A stretch of DNA of 64,000 bases from a virus, in the IMG/VR virus record IMGVR_UViG_3300035698_017726, positions 1-64,000 of that record. The stretch is one strand, 5' to 3'. Position numbers and translations under genes: made by a program. Of the stretch, positions 1 through 7,746 are shown one piece after another; position 1 is the stretch's first letter, and the number at the start of each line of letters is the position of its first letter. A model generated the notes under the pieces. That model saw only the letters and a program-made list of their open reading frames with translations. It was not told where the DNA came from and searched no databases.

Positions 1-2611
1 CGAGGATGAGGGGGCTGCCGGTCAGAGCGGAGCCATGGATGTCTTCGGGTCAATCTACCAGTACCGAGCCATCAATGGCTTCTCTGGTGGAGGCCTCTAC
101 TCGGAGACCGCTATCGGGGCAGGTAAGTTCCTATACCCGATGTATCAGGGCAATACCGACCCAACGCTAGAGCCCTACTACGGCACGGGCACGTACACCA
201 GCTTCTTTGCTCCTACTCAGCTAGGCACCGCCGGTAAGGTCTACCCCGCAGATGAGGCGGACCCGGCCAATGCGATCAACCTTCGAGTTCCTGACTACGT
301 GAAGTTCAACTTCCAGCATACAGCGGTCTTCCAGACGTCGACGTCGCTGCTCCCGCTGGCTCAGTCTCTGGTGGGTCTGACGATTCACTGCGTCTCTGGT
401 TATGGCGCGCCCTACGATGACGAATACTTCCCCATCGTAGGGACATTCGTAGACGGTGGAGACATCTATCTGGCGGTAAACCGGCCAGGTATTGCTTCTC
501 CCGTAGGAGTTACCTCTACGCAGTCAGCCATCTACGGTCAGCGTTGGGTACGAAGCTATCTAGATATCGCGGACTGGTACCAGTTGGGAACTCGCTTCCA
601 TGGGGACGAGTTGTGGCTGGCTCCTGCTACTACCGTCGGGCCACTCATCTCGGATGAGTACCGTCGGGCCACTGGAATGTCTACGGCTACCTTAGATATC
701 GATACTGAAGGGATTCTGTCTTTCCTCGGACTTCAGGCAGTAGTAGACGGCGTAGGAGTTGGAGACTTCTTGCCATTGGCCTCTATGGGCAACGTGGATG
801 TAGAGTTAGGGGCATATACAGATGGATGGCAGCAGGACGCTAATGAACCTCGCTCTCCCTTCCCCAACGTAGGCTTGATCTCTGAAGACAATCCTGCTGC
901 TGCTCTGATGGGAGTAGAAGGAAACGTTCTATCAGATAGTGTTCCGGGTAACCTAATCTCTGATGAGTTTGCGTTGGAGCGGACAGTTTCGGTAACAGCT
1001 AATGGCGTAATAGCCGGGTACGAAGCAGCGTATGGAGGCTGTCTTCGTGTAGAGTCTCACTACTCGAACATCACACCCCTCCAGACAGATACTGCTCGTC
1101 TATGGACGCGTGGAGCCAATGGGTTCGTTACGTCCCTCTTCGCACTGAAGGCTACTGTCTTGGTGCAGTTCGCCAATAGTGTCAGGGATATCTACCTGAA
1201 GTTGGTCGACGATGCCGGGTTCGAGTGGGCTACCTCTGGAGCCATCTCCACGTCTATTGCTAATACCACTCCAGAGGAGATTTCCTACACATTCACAGAG
1301 CATGACCTGGCCGATGGTGCCTTCGACAAACTCGAGGAAGATAGGGTAACAGGCCGAGGCGTCCATTTGGTCATCGATTTCGATGTCGATGGCGGTCCGA
1401 CTGGGGCAAAGTTCTATAGGTTCCTGCGGATCGCACTGGAACAAGTCTCTCGTCCCAAGAGAATTCTTGGGCACCTAGAAGTCGCCGGAGCAGTTCGAGC
1501 GGCTAGCTTCCGTCACATCAGCCCCATCAGGGGATTCCAGCCAGTAGGTCCGGCCGAAGTGGACATGCTGAACTGTCATGAGTATTCCAGGTACCTCCGA
1601 GGCCCAGCAGGCTCTCCCTACGACACCTACGTACAAGAGGGGCACTCTGTAGGAAAAATCCTCCTGCCGTCAGATGGTAGGTGGTGGTCCCCCGTGTTCC
1701 ACGCTCCTTCCTTCTTCCTGAAGGGAATTCACTCTACGGCTCTTCGATTCTTCCATCCTTACTTCGACCCCCACTGGTATGCCTACGCGGCCAGTGGAGG
1801 AGCGGGCGGAACAATCCCCTCGCTTACTTTGGATCTTCCAGGAAGAACCGGAGTGATTGGTGCCCTTAGTCCTCCTCATGGAGCTAGTCTCTCTTCCTTC
1901 CATTGGAGCATGAGCTTCCAGCCCGCAATCTCTATATTTGCCGGTGGGTCTTCTTGGGGAGTCTGGCGAGACCGTCCAAGTGATACCGCCTACGATAATT
2001 GGGTGGTCGACTGGGCTGGGCGTGAAGGAGTGGTACTGAAGCTCTGGAGACAGAACATACTGGACTTCGGTACTGACATGGACGGTAGCGCCGGATTCCA
2101 GGCCGAAACTGGAGCGGCTACGGCAGCTGAGTTTGGTTATGCCGAGGAGATCTACGCTAGAGACATCGATCTCAGTGGAGACCCGATTCCTGTATGGTCG
2201 GACAATAATGCGTGGGGCACTGAGGCATTCAAGAATGGTGGAGTCGATCTGACTACCTCGGGCCTCGACGTAGACAAACTGATCGTTGATCGGCGACATT
2301 TTGCCTACTTCTTCACTATCGAGATGTTTGGTGGTCCTCGTCGCTGGGACGATAACTACGACCCGAACCTGTACTTCCACAGCGCGCCACTGGGCAATCG
2401 TTGGCTTCCGCAGAGAGCGGTGACTATGCCAGCGGCTCTGCATGAAGATATCTGGGCAGAGCTGGTGTCCCACAGGGATAGCGCTACGGGCTTGCCCCAG
2501 AACCCGATCCTTCCTGCTGTGGCCTTAGGCTGTCCATATCCCCCAGTGTTCAAGTTCCGTGGAGCGAGGCTAGGATGGGTAACCGACAGAAGCGGTCACG
2601 GCGGGTGGTAG
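1..2611 (+). CDS. Large virion (tail fibre or baseplate-like) protein, 5' end outside window
   Basis: The reading frame is open from the first bases of the window to a TAG at 2609-2611, about 869 residues. The first ATG (35) has GGAG only 2 nt upstream, so the gene probably begins before the window. I recognise no enzyme motif. The chain is rich in Gly, Ser, Thr and aromatic residues, poor in Lys, and looks beta-rich throughout, as in tail fibres, adhesins or baseplate proteins. It lacks the E-K-x-A-S peptide found in many other virion proteins of this window. That it is a structural protein is an inference from composition and size; no family match is claimed. Confidence 0.7.
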   Translation, partial: EDEGAAGQSGAMDVFGSIYQYRAINGFSGGGLYSETAIGAGKFLYPMYQGNTDPTLEPYYGTGTYTSFFAPTQLGTAGKVYPADEADPANAINLRVPDYVKFNFQHTAVFQTSTSLLPLAQSLVGLTIHCVSGYGAPYDDEYFPIVGTFVDGGDIYLAVNRPGIASPVGVTSTQSAIYGQRWVRSYLDIADWYQLGTRFHGDELWLAPATTVGPLISDEYRRATGMSTATLDIDTEGILSFLGLQAVVDGVGVGDFLPLASMGNVDVELGAYTDGWQQDANEPRSPFPNVGLISEDNPAAALMGVEGNVLSDSVPGNLISDEFALERTVSVTANGVIAGYEAAYGGCLRVESHYSNITPLQTDTARLWTRGANGFVTSLFALKATVLVQFANSVRDIYLKLVDDAGFEWATSGAISTSIANTTPEEISYTFTEHDLADGAFDKLEEDRVTGRGVHLVIDFDVDGGPTGAKFYRFLRIALEQVSRPKRILGHLEVAGAVRAASFRHISPIRGFQPVGPAEVDMLNCHEYSRYLRGPAGSPYDTYVQEGHSVGKILLPSDGRWWSPVFHAPSFFLKGIHSTALRFFHPYFDPHWYAYAASGGAGGTIPSLTLDLPGRTGVIGALSPPHGASLSSFHWSMSFQPAISIFAGGSSWGVWRDRPSDTAYDNWVVDWAGREGVVLKLWRQNILDFGTDMDGSAGFQAETGAATAAEFGYAEEIYARDIDLSGDPIPVWSDNNAWGTEAFKNGGVDLTTSGLDVDKLIVDRRHFAYFFTIEMFGGPRRWDDNYDPNLYFHSAPLGNRWLPQRAVTMPAALHEDIWAELVSHRDSATGLPQNPILPAVALGCPYPPVFKFRGARLGWVTDRSGHGGW

Positions 2612-2742
2612 TTTCCGAGAGCACCCTTAGGGTGCTAGAGAACCGCTCCAAGCCTGTAGAAAAGAAGAAGCCGCAGACATCTCCGGAGAGGCTGTCTGCG
2701 GCTACTCGTAACCAGCTAAAAAAGCTAAAGAAGAAGCGCTAG
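2575..2742 (+). CDS. Small basic protein, 55 aa
   Basis: An ATG at 2575, inside the end of the preceding gene (37 nt overlap), opens a 55-codon frame. The product is very basic: about a third of its residues are Lys or Arg, and it ends in clusters such as KKLKKKR. GGAGCGAGG lies 5-13 nt upstream and can serve as ribosome binding site. No family is recognised; such charge suggests nucleic-acid binding. The frame contains two perfect inverted repeats (see separate entries), so part of the signal here may be RNA structure rather than protein. The stop codon overlaps the stop of the convergent minus-strand gene. Confidence 0.45.
   Translation: MGNRQKRSRRVVVSESTLRVLENRSKPVEKKKPQTSPERLSAATRNQLKKLKKKR
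2620..2636 (+). other. Hairpin just after the large virion gene
   Basis: AGCACCC-TTA-GGGTGCT is a perfect 7-bp stem with a 3-nt loop starting 9 nt after the upstream stop. No T-run follows, so it may stabilise the mRNA end rather than terminate. It lies within the small basic ORF. Confidence 0.4.
2671..2701 (+). other. Perfect 9-bp inverted repeat inside the small basic ORF
   Basis: CCGCAGACA (2671-2679) pairs with TGTCTGCGG (2693-2701). The 13-nt loop itself contains the palindrome CTCCGGAG. No T-tract follows. Its role is unknown. Confidence 0.35.
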
Positions 2743-2876
2743 GCTGAAGTACCCAGGCGGTACAGCTCTCCTAGCAGAGCTTCTTTCTCTGCGTTCGTAC
2801 TCAGATGGAGCCCGAGGCCTTCCGCAAAGGACAGTAGTTCTTTGCAGGTCATGGCCTCGAGCTCGTCGGAATCCAT
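2739..2876 (-). CDS. 45-aa protein with SAP/HeH-like helical motif
   Basis: ATG at 2876 opens a 45-residue frame ending at a TAG that overlaps the convergent plus-strand stop. The sequence reads D-E-L-E-x-M-T-x-K-E-L-L-S-F-A-E-G-L-G-L, then N-A-E-K-E-A-L-L-G-E-L. That spacing of hydrophobic and charged residues is seen in SAP, HeH and Rho-N-type helix-extended-helix DNA-binding motifs. No good Shine-Dalgarno is seen, but the frame continues directly from the stop of the upstream minus gene, so reinitiation is possible. It would be the last gene of the 16-kb minus operon. Function is inferred from the motif only. Confidence 0.5.
   Translation of the reverse strand: MDSDELEAMTCKELLSFAEGLGLHLSTNAEKEALLGELYRLGTSA
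2764..2790 (+). terminator. Candidate terminator between convergent genes
   Basis: AGCTCT (2764-2769) pairs with AGAGCT (2776-2781) around a 6-nt loop, and is followed by TCTTTCTCT. It lies 22 nt after the stop of the plus-strand small ORF, where plus and minus transcription converge. It is a weak rho-independent-like element, inside the minus-strand 45-aa gene. Confidence 0.35.
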
Positions 2877-2890
2877 GAGGACACCAGGAG

Positions 2891-2907
2891 GGGCGCTCCC
2901 GGCGCCC
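2891..2907 (-). other. GC-rich hairpin between minus-strand genes
   Basis: GGGCGC (2891-2896) pairs with GCGCCC (2902-2907), loop of 5 nt, 12 nt after the stop of the upstream minus gene. No T-run follows on the minus strand. Confidence 0.35.
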
Positions 2908-2918
2908 TCAGGGACGCA

Positions 2919-3725
2919 TCACTCGCCGCTAAAGATCTCGGAGAAATCGGCTACGCTGCCGCACTCTTCCTCGTCTTCGGGAAGCTGCGCGTTGTAGTCG
3001 TACATGAGGTACTCGAGGATGGTAGCGATCTGGCCTTCCAGCTGGAAGACCTTGGGACCGATGTCATCCAGCCGTTCCACAGTGGTGGCCTGAAGGTCAG
3101 TGAGGCCGGCAAGCAGCTTGATCACTTCGTCCAGGGACACCAATCCCTCGGCCTTGGGCTCGACTTCTGGCTCGACCTTGGGCTTACGGGAAGCCCGCCG
3201 ACGGGTAGCTGGCTTCTTGGCCGCAGGCTTCTTGGGCTTCTCTTCGACCTCTTCGACCTCTTCCTCTTCGACCTCCGGTTCCGGGTCCTTCTTGGAGGCC
3301 CGACGACGCTTGGCCGCAGGCTTCTTGGGCTTCTCTTCTGCGGGCTCTTCGCCTGCGAGCATCTCTTCGATTTCCTGATCGCTCAGGTCCTTGATGCCCT
3401 CGATTTCCTCTTCGAGCTTGTTCTCGAGCGCTTCGGTTCCCAGTGCGAAGCTCTGGGGCTTCGGCTCGATGACGCCAAGCTTGATGGCGAGCTTACGCAG
3501 GTTGTGTCGACGACTTACTTCGGCCATGTTTTTCCCGTCCTTAGGTCTGTTCGGAGGTGATTGAATCGCAGCAGGGCCGAACTCCATGAGTACTCGAACC
3601 CGTGCTTCCGCTACACCTGGTTGGGAATGCTCCCAGAGGGCTCCGCACCCTCTTCCATCCAGGATCATCTGCTCGGTTGCCCTCTCGCAGTTGTTGAGCC
3701 GGCTGCAGGTAATGCACGCTCTCAC
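2919..3725 (-). CDS. Cys-rich head plus Lys/Glu-rich (histone-H1-like) tail protein
   Basis: The frame can start at a GTG (3725) that overlaps the previous stop as GTGA and has AAGGA 9 nt upstream, giving 268 aa. A second in-frame ATG at 3527, also with AAGGA about 10 nt upstream, would give 202 aa. The first 66 residues carry Cys at C-x2-C-x5-C-x13-C spacing, as in small metal-binding modules. The rest has a helical segment, two copies of an EKPKKPAAK(R) repeat separated by an acidic stretch, and a helical C-terminus ending in acidic residues. I favour the long start because the short one would leave 194 nt without a gene in a very compact operon. Possible nucleoid-like DNA-binding protein; inference only. 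Confidence 0.6.
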   Translation of the reverse strand: MRACITCSRLNNCERATEQMILDGRGCGALWEHSQPGVAEARVRVLMEFGPAAIQSPPNRPKDGKNMAEVSRRHNLRKLAIKLGVIEPKPQSFALGTEALENKLEEEIEGIKDLSDQEIEEMLAGEEPAEEKPKKPAAKRRRASKKDPEPEVEEEEVEEVEEKPKKPAAKKPATRRRASRKPKVEPEVEPKAEGLVSLDEVIKLLAGLTDLQATTVERLDDIGPKVFQLEGQIATILEYLMYDYNAQLPEDEEECGSVADFSEIFSGE

Positions 3726-4021
3726 AGCATGTCGTCCTTGAAGCCAGCCCAGCACCGCTGAACGACAATTTCGGAACACCCATATTCAGTACATTTTCCC
3801 GTACACCCAGGGAGCTGCGTGCGTAGTCTCCGAAAGTGCTTGGCAATATGTTCCTCCATGAGGCGCCTTTTCTGTTCACTGAATCCTTCTGCAGGCGTTT
3901 TATCGTATTCCAGGGCCCTGTAAAGGACTCTTCTGTTTCTTTCCAGATTCCCGTGTCCAGCAAGACGCGCCATCTCTACAAGCTCGGTGAGATTCACGTT
4001 GTCCAGGAGGTGGTTACTCAT
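3722..4021 (-). CDS. Hypothetical protein with C-terminal cysteines, 99 aa
   Basis: ATG at 4021 overlaps the stop of the upstream RusA-like gene by 8 nt (ATGAGTAA), and its own TGA overlaps the next GTG start. The N-terminal two thirds look helical and charged. The last 30 residues carry four Cys (C-x3-C-x4-C, then one more), which may bind zinc. No family is recognised. The tight coupling on both sides supports a real gene in the recombination operon. Confidence 0.65.
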   Translation of the reverse strand: MSNHLLDNVNLTELVEMARLAGHGNLERNRRVLYRALEYDKTPAEGFSEQKRRLMEEHIAKHFRRLRTQLPGCTGKCTEYGCSEIVVQRCWAGFKDDML

Positions 4022-4565
4022 CTAGATACTCCGACGGTATGCCGTACTGTGACGGACTTTCCTCGCGCACCACTATTTCGACTCCTCCAGGAGAATCAGG
4101 GCAGCAGGTCTTCACGAGGAATAGATCGAAGAAAAGCGAGTCATCAATTCCGATTGCGGCTGAAAGACAATCCTCCAGCAGCTTACGTCGATTACCCACG
4201 TCCATACGCTTGTAACAGGTTTTGGCTCCTCGTTTTCCTGCCTTCGTTTTCTTCAACCACCCGGCGTTGAGGACCTCGGCTGGGGGGAAGTTGAAGATAA
4301 ACGTGACAGAATAGACCGACGTATCCGTATGGCCTCTAGCAAACTTCTGAATATCCACGAAGTATTGCGTCCGCATATACTCCCTGAACGCCAGCTTGTA
4401 GCCGTCGGCCTCCTTGGTGTAGGTCATGCCAAGGGGCTTGGCTCTGCCGCCTCCGACACGACCCCAACGGATCTGACGAATCTTGTTTTCGGTAGGAGGA
4501 AGCTCCGGGTACTGAATCCGGAGCTCTCTACCTGCCTCGCTTGAGACGGTCGCGTCCGGTCCCAC
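4014..4565 (-). CDS. rusA: RusA-like Holliday junction resolvase
   Basis: RusA-family enzymes resolve four-way DNA junctions during recombination and before packaging. The C-terminal half has the family pattern: a D in KRMDVGNRRKLLEDCL, then G-I-D-D-S, a beta strand (FFDLFLVK) and a closing P-G-G-V-E-I-V-V strand. These Asp residues match the family's metal-binding carboxylates. I chose GTG at 4565 because AAGGAG lies 5 nt upstream, giving 183 aa; a TTG at 4604 would add 13 residues. The first 60 residues are basic and not diagnostic. It overlaps the upstream gene by 38 nt. It sits downstream of RecA and two other nucleases. Confidence 0.75.
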   Translation of the reverse strand: MGPDATVSSEAGRELRIQYPELPPTENKIRQIRWGRVGGGRAKPLGMTYTKEADGYKLAFREYMRTQYFVDIQKFARGHTDTSVYSVTFIFNFPPAEVLNAGWLKKTKAGKRGAKTCYKRMDVGNRRKLLEDCLSAAIGIDDSLFFDLFLVKTCCPDSPGGVEIVVREESPSQYGIPSEYLDE

Positions 4566-5091
4566 GTTGACTCCTTCCCTGCGCTTGGCCCTGCTCGATC
4601 TCAATCTTCTTGGTCTCGATTAGGCGGCTCAGGACTCTGACACCTCTCTTGGATGACTCATGTAGTCCATTCATTAGGTCGAGGAACTCAGACGCTTCCA
4701 ACCATCTAGCCATTGCCTTGACGTATCTCTCGTCACAGACGGTGGAATCCTCCTTGCTCTTCTCCGACCCGGACTTGGACTTACGAATCTTGGCCTTGAC
4801 TAGTGCCAGCTGGGTGTCCGCGTTGGTCTTCTCTGCCTTCGACACAGTGACCAGCCCCGCTACGAAGTCAGCGTAGAGGGTCATCATATTGATGAGGTCA
4901 GCCAGGTCGTGCATGCTCAGCGAGTTCACATCAGCAGGAAGCCTGCCGTCGAAGTACTCTCCGTCACGCGTCTTCGGCTTCGGAGGAAACAGCTCCAGTC
5001 CTAGGTCGGCCATTCTGGTCGCCGCGTTGATTGAGGCCCGGTTGTAGTGGTCCAGACCCTCATCGATGTCAATGGTGTAGTCATGTCCCAT
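4528..5091 (-). CDS. Conserved-looking phage recombination-operon protein, 187 aa
   Basis: ATG at 5091 with AGG close upstream; the stop of the upstream nuclease gene is only 2 nt away. The protein is mostly alpha-helical: a helical stretch around residues 55-105 with a basic segment (KAKIRKSKSGSEKSK), a second helical pair around residues 115-165, and a Gln/Arg-rich tail. No family is recognised with certainty. Its place between a Cas4-like exonuclease and a RusA-like resolvase suggests a DNA-binding partner in recombination, for example an annealing or mediator protein; this is inference from position. Confidence 0.6.
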   Translation of the reverse strand: MGHDYTIDIDEGLDHYNRASINAATRMADLGLELFPPKPKTRDGEYFDGRLPADVNSLSMHDLADLINMMTLYADFVAGLVTVSKAEKTNADTQLALVKAKIRKSKSGSEKSKEDSTVCDERYVKAMARWLEASEFLDLMNGLHESSKRGVRVLSRLIETKKIEIEQGQAQGRSQRGTGRDRLKRGR

Positions 5092-5093
5092 TA

Positions 5094-5927
5094 TTACCTC
5101 GAGAACTTATCGCGGACCAAGGCCTGCGGGCAGTCGCGTTTGTAACAGCATTCTTTGCACTCGTACTTCGTAGCGTCAGGAATGGGAGGGACCCCATCCA
5201 TCAGTGCCTTTTCGATAGGCCGCCACTTTTCTCTAACCCATTGACTGAGAAGCCGTGGGTCGTACACTTCGACATACTGCTTAATGCTGTGGGGCCAGCC
5301 CTTCGAGACATATAGATAGCAGATAAACGGGCAGTCTAGGCCTGTGGCGTAGATACCGTTGGCCTGCAGCCTATGGTCCGGCTTCGGCTTGTTGAGCTTC
5401 TGAAACTCCTTCTCGCTCATGGTCTTGATTTCGAGAACGACTCGGGCCTTGGGCGCTTCCCAGAGACCGTCTGTTGAACTGCCGTAGATCAAGAAGTCAT
5501 CGATGTCGACCTTCACCTCGTCCCGGAACGTGTCTCCCAGAGCGGTGTTGAGGGCAGCTTGCACCACAGCATGGACTGCGTGGCCGATGGTGAACGTAAT
5601 CTGGAGCTCCGGGGGGATGTACTCCTCCGGTTGGAAGTCTCCGATGATGTCGTAGTACAGCCTCAGCTTGCAGCGAGCTGTCTGCGAAGCATGGATGGTT
5701 CCTACCGACCGTACAGTCGGCATGACCAGCCCTGTTCCGTCACAGGTTCCGCAAGGTAGCGGCTGGCGGGTCTTCAGGAAATTCTCCCACATGTCGTAGG
5801 AGAGTCCGATCTTCTTCCCGTCCTTCTCCATCTGCCGAGTCGCGATGAACTTCAGATTGATGGACTTACGAGCTTCCTCGATTTCCTCTTCAGTCGCGGA
5901 CTCGAGGTCAGCTATCGTTCTGATCAC
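5094..5927 (-). CDS. Cas4/RecB-type PD-(D/E)xK exonuclease with Fe-S cysteines
   Basis: The protein (277 aa) has the RecB/Cas4 nuclease order: an early Cys (about 86), G-H-A-V-H, an Asp in STDGLWE, the E-I-K catalytic triplet in VVLEIKTMS, a Q-A-N-G-I-Y-A helix, and a C-terminal C257-x2-C260-x5-C266. The single early Cys plus three late Cys is the 4Fe-4S arrangement of Cas4 and AddB. A separate C59-x2-C62 pair lies near the N-terminus. It starts at GTG 5927 (GGAG 8 nt upstream), overlapping the preceding gene by 20 nt. Likely role: end resection for RecA-dependent recombination with its neighbours. Phage homologues of this type are also annotated simply as exonucleases. Confidence 0.8.
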   Translation of the reverse strand: MIRTIADLESATEEEIEEARKSINLKFIATRQMEKDGKKIGLSYDMWENFLKTRQPLPCGTCDGTGLVMPTVRSVGTIHASQTARCKLRLYYDIIGDFQPEEYIPPELQITFTIGHAVHAVVQAALNTALGDTFRDEVKVDIDDFLIYGSSTDGLWEAPKARVVLEIKTMSEKEFQKLNKPKPDHRLQANGIYATGLDCPFICYLYVSKGWPHSIKQYVEVYDPRLLSQWVREKWRPIEKALMDGVPPIPDATKYECKECCYKRDCPQALVRDKFSR

Positions 5928-6384
5928 GGTGAGTCTCCAGTAGTTGCCAGAACCACTCTGCCGGTATCACGGCGTATTGCCTGCGCTCAGGACCGAATCT
6001 ATCGAGCTCAACCATGAAGACAGGAATCTGATCCCCCCTACAGGTAGCCTCAATCTTCTTCAGTTCCTCTAGCTTCAGCGAATAAGAGCGGTGTTTTGTG
6101 TACTTGTCCTCTTCTCTAACGTCCGAGGACTTTACGTCTCCCTTGTCGATGGGAGTAGAGCCAGAAGCGATGGTGGTACGTCCGCCGATCATCTTGGCGT
6201 TGGCTGCTTCCTGTTTGCCCGAAATGCGGCGAGTCTGAGGACGACGTTTCTTGGGGACGTATTCTTTCTTTACGGCCTCATAAGTCCTACATGTCCTAAG
6301 GCACTCGCCACACTTATAGCGTCCAATCATCCAAGATTTCAGATTACGAGAACCACAGTGCGGGCAGGTAGGCTCTATTCCCAA
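5908..6384 (-). CDS. Holliday-junction-resolvase-like PD-(D/E)xK nuclease with N-terminal zinc ribbon
   Basis: Residues 7-28 form a zinc ribbon (C-P-H-C, then C-G-E-C). From about residue 55 the protein follows archaeal Hjc-like and phage resolvases: G-K-Q-E (E58), A-K-M-I-G-G-R, K-G-D-V (D83), a catalytic E-D-K triplet (92-94), then S-Y-S-L-K-L-E-E-L-K-K-I. It starts at TTG 6384, inside the end of recA (10 nt overlap), with AAGG about 5 nt upstream. The reaction would be cleavage of branched DNA. This is a second junction-resolving candidate in the same operon as the RusA-like gene. The fold call rests on motif order and is fairly firm; the exact substrate is inferred. Confidence 0.7.
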   Translation of the reverse strand: MGIEPTCPHCGSRNLKSWMIGRYKCGECLRTCRTYEAVKKEYVPKKRRPQTRRISGKQEAANAKMIGGRTTIASGSTPIDKGDVKSSDVREEDKYTKHRSYSLKLEELKKIEATCRGDQIPVFMVELDRFGPERRQYAVIPAEWFWQLLETHRDQNDS

Positions 6385-7595
6385 GGGGCCTTGAGTCTAC
6401 GGGCGATGCCGTGGTCCCGCATCACATCGTCTTCTAGGACAGGAAGCAGTCCCTCTCGACGGATGATCTTGGTTGCCGCAGTCTCTCCCTGTACTCGCTC
6501 TCCGGCGATGGTGTACCAGGAACCCGCTTTGTCGACAGTAGGTGACCCAGCTTCGGCCGCTGCGCGGAGCCATTCCTTCTCTTCGTCGATGCCACACAGG
6601 TCCCAGATGAAGTCGTACTGACCTGTGGCTCCTTCATGGCCGCCAGCCTTCTGCTTGGTGATACCCCAGTGGATGGTCTTACCGGTTACCAGCTTGCCGC
6701 TCTTCACCTTGCCGACAGGACGCAGCTCGATAGTGACAAACCGTCCATGCTTGAGGGCATGGCCGCCACCTTCTTGGGTCATCGGGCTGTACTTGTTGGC
6801 TCGGTTCATGTTGGCGCGAATCTGGTTGATGCCCAGGATGCTGGTCAGGTTGGGATATCCGGTCTCTGCGTTCTGGCCTAGGGCCGAGGTGATGCCGCGC
6901 ATGAACCGAGAGTTCACGAACGCCGCTCCACCGGGCTTCATGGAGTCCTCCATGGAGAGGTCACCTTCGAACGCGGTCAGCAGCGCGCCGAAAGAGTCGA
7001 CCATCACAACCTGGAACAGCCCTGACTTCACCATATCGATGGCAACATCGAAGACGCTTTCTGCGGTATCCGGAGGAACGGTCACGAAGGTGCCTACACT
7101 TCTCGTAGCCCGGTGCCTCATCTCTTCGGGGAGAGCCACACCCATGGTTTCCTTCCAGTCCTTCTCCAAAGCTTCGAGCTCGAGGTCGGACATGGGACAG
7201 GCTACGCCACAAGCATGTGCGAAGATCTTGTCGTACGGCATCTCGGTACAGATCACGCCGATGCAGGCCTCCTCTCCGTAGATTTCCTGCTGACGTCGAA
7301 TGGCCAGGTTGCAGAGGTAGTTCTTACCGACTCCTTCAGGTCCCGTAATCATGGACAGCCCTCCCGCAGGCAGGCCTCCATTCACAGCGATGTCGATTCC
7401 TGGGATACCGATAGGCAGGCGCTTCACCGCCCACGGCATGGTGTACTCCTCTCCCAGGAACACTCTGCCGGGGTAGCGGCTCTTCAGCTCAGCGACGAGA
7501 GCAGCAGTCTCCTCGACTCTGGTGAGGGGTGTGGCTCCTTTCTTCGGAGCCTTGGCGCCTTTCTTGGCTCTAGCGGCGGGTCTCTTTGCGGCCAT
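6375..7595 (-). CDS. recA: RecA-like recombinase with altered P-loop
   Basis: The 406-aa product matches RecA through its ATPase core: a P-loop GPEGVGKN (residues 85-92), a hydrophobic strand ending in MVDSFGAL (Walker B), an M-R-G-I-T-S-A-L helix and I-L-G-I-N-Q-I-R with N-Q in motif 3 position. A Lys/Ala-rich segment precedes the core. The P-loop ends in G-K-N instead of G-K-T/S, so the usual Mg-coordinating hydroxyl is missing. ATG 7595 has GGGAG 4 nt upstream. It drives strand exchange, probably fed by the Cas4-like exonuclease. Alternative reading: a RecA paralogue used for regulation rather than full strand exchange. Confidence 0.85.
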   Translation of the reverse strand: MAAKRPAARAKKGAKAPKKGATPLTRVEETAALVAELKSRYPGRVFLGEEYTMPWAVKRLPIGIPGIDIAVNGGLPAGGLSMITGPEGVGKNYLCNLAIRRQQEIYGEEACIGVICTEMPYDKIFAHACGVACPMSDLELEALEKDWKETMGVALPEEMRHRATRSVGTFVTVPPDTAESVFDVAIDMVKSGLFQVVMVDSFGALLTAFEGDLSMEDSMKPGGAAFVNSRFMRGITSALGQNAETGYPNLTSILGINQIRANMNRANKYSPMTQEGGGHALKHGRFVTIELRPVGKVKSGKLVTGKTIHWGITKQKAGGHEGATGQYDFIWDLCGIDEEKEWLRAAAEAGSPTVDKAGSWYTIAGERVQGETAATKIIRREGLLPVLEDDVMRDHGIARRLKAPWE

Positions 7596-7746
7596 CGGTC
7601 TCCCATGGTTGCGTCCCACAGCGGGGGCAGTGAGGAATTGTTCCTGTGTAGTCAACAAGGGCACCACCGCACTGGGGACAGGGGTCACCCTTCTTGGAAG
7701 CTACCTTCGTCGCGTGGTCGTCTGTTACGACACCGTACTTGTCCAT
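7570..7746 (-). CDS. Zinc-ribbon microprotein, 58 aa
   Basis: A 58-codon frame from ATG 7746, with GAGGAG about 8 nt upstream. It has C-P-Q-C and C-P-R-C pairs 14 residues apart, a classic zinc ribbon, flanked by a short N-terminal segment and a charged tail. It overlaps the end of the HU-like gene by 22 nt and the recA start by 26 nt, as its neighbours do. No specific function is known; such ribbons usually bind nucleic acid or partner proteins. Confidence 0.75.
   Translation of the reverse strand: MDKYGVVTDDHATKVASKKGDPCPQCGGALVDYTGTIPHCPRCGTQPWETDGRKETRR

Noticed and set aside
2742-2930. Stretch between the first convergent genes as empty DNA
   Set aside because: It holds a plausible 45-aa minus-strand gene and hairpins, now listed as features.
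3561-3620. Possible tRNA T-arm-like sequence (ACTCGAACCCG)
   Set aside because: No acceptor or anticodon stem can be folded around it, and it lies within a coding frame. No tRNA was found in the window.
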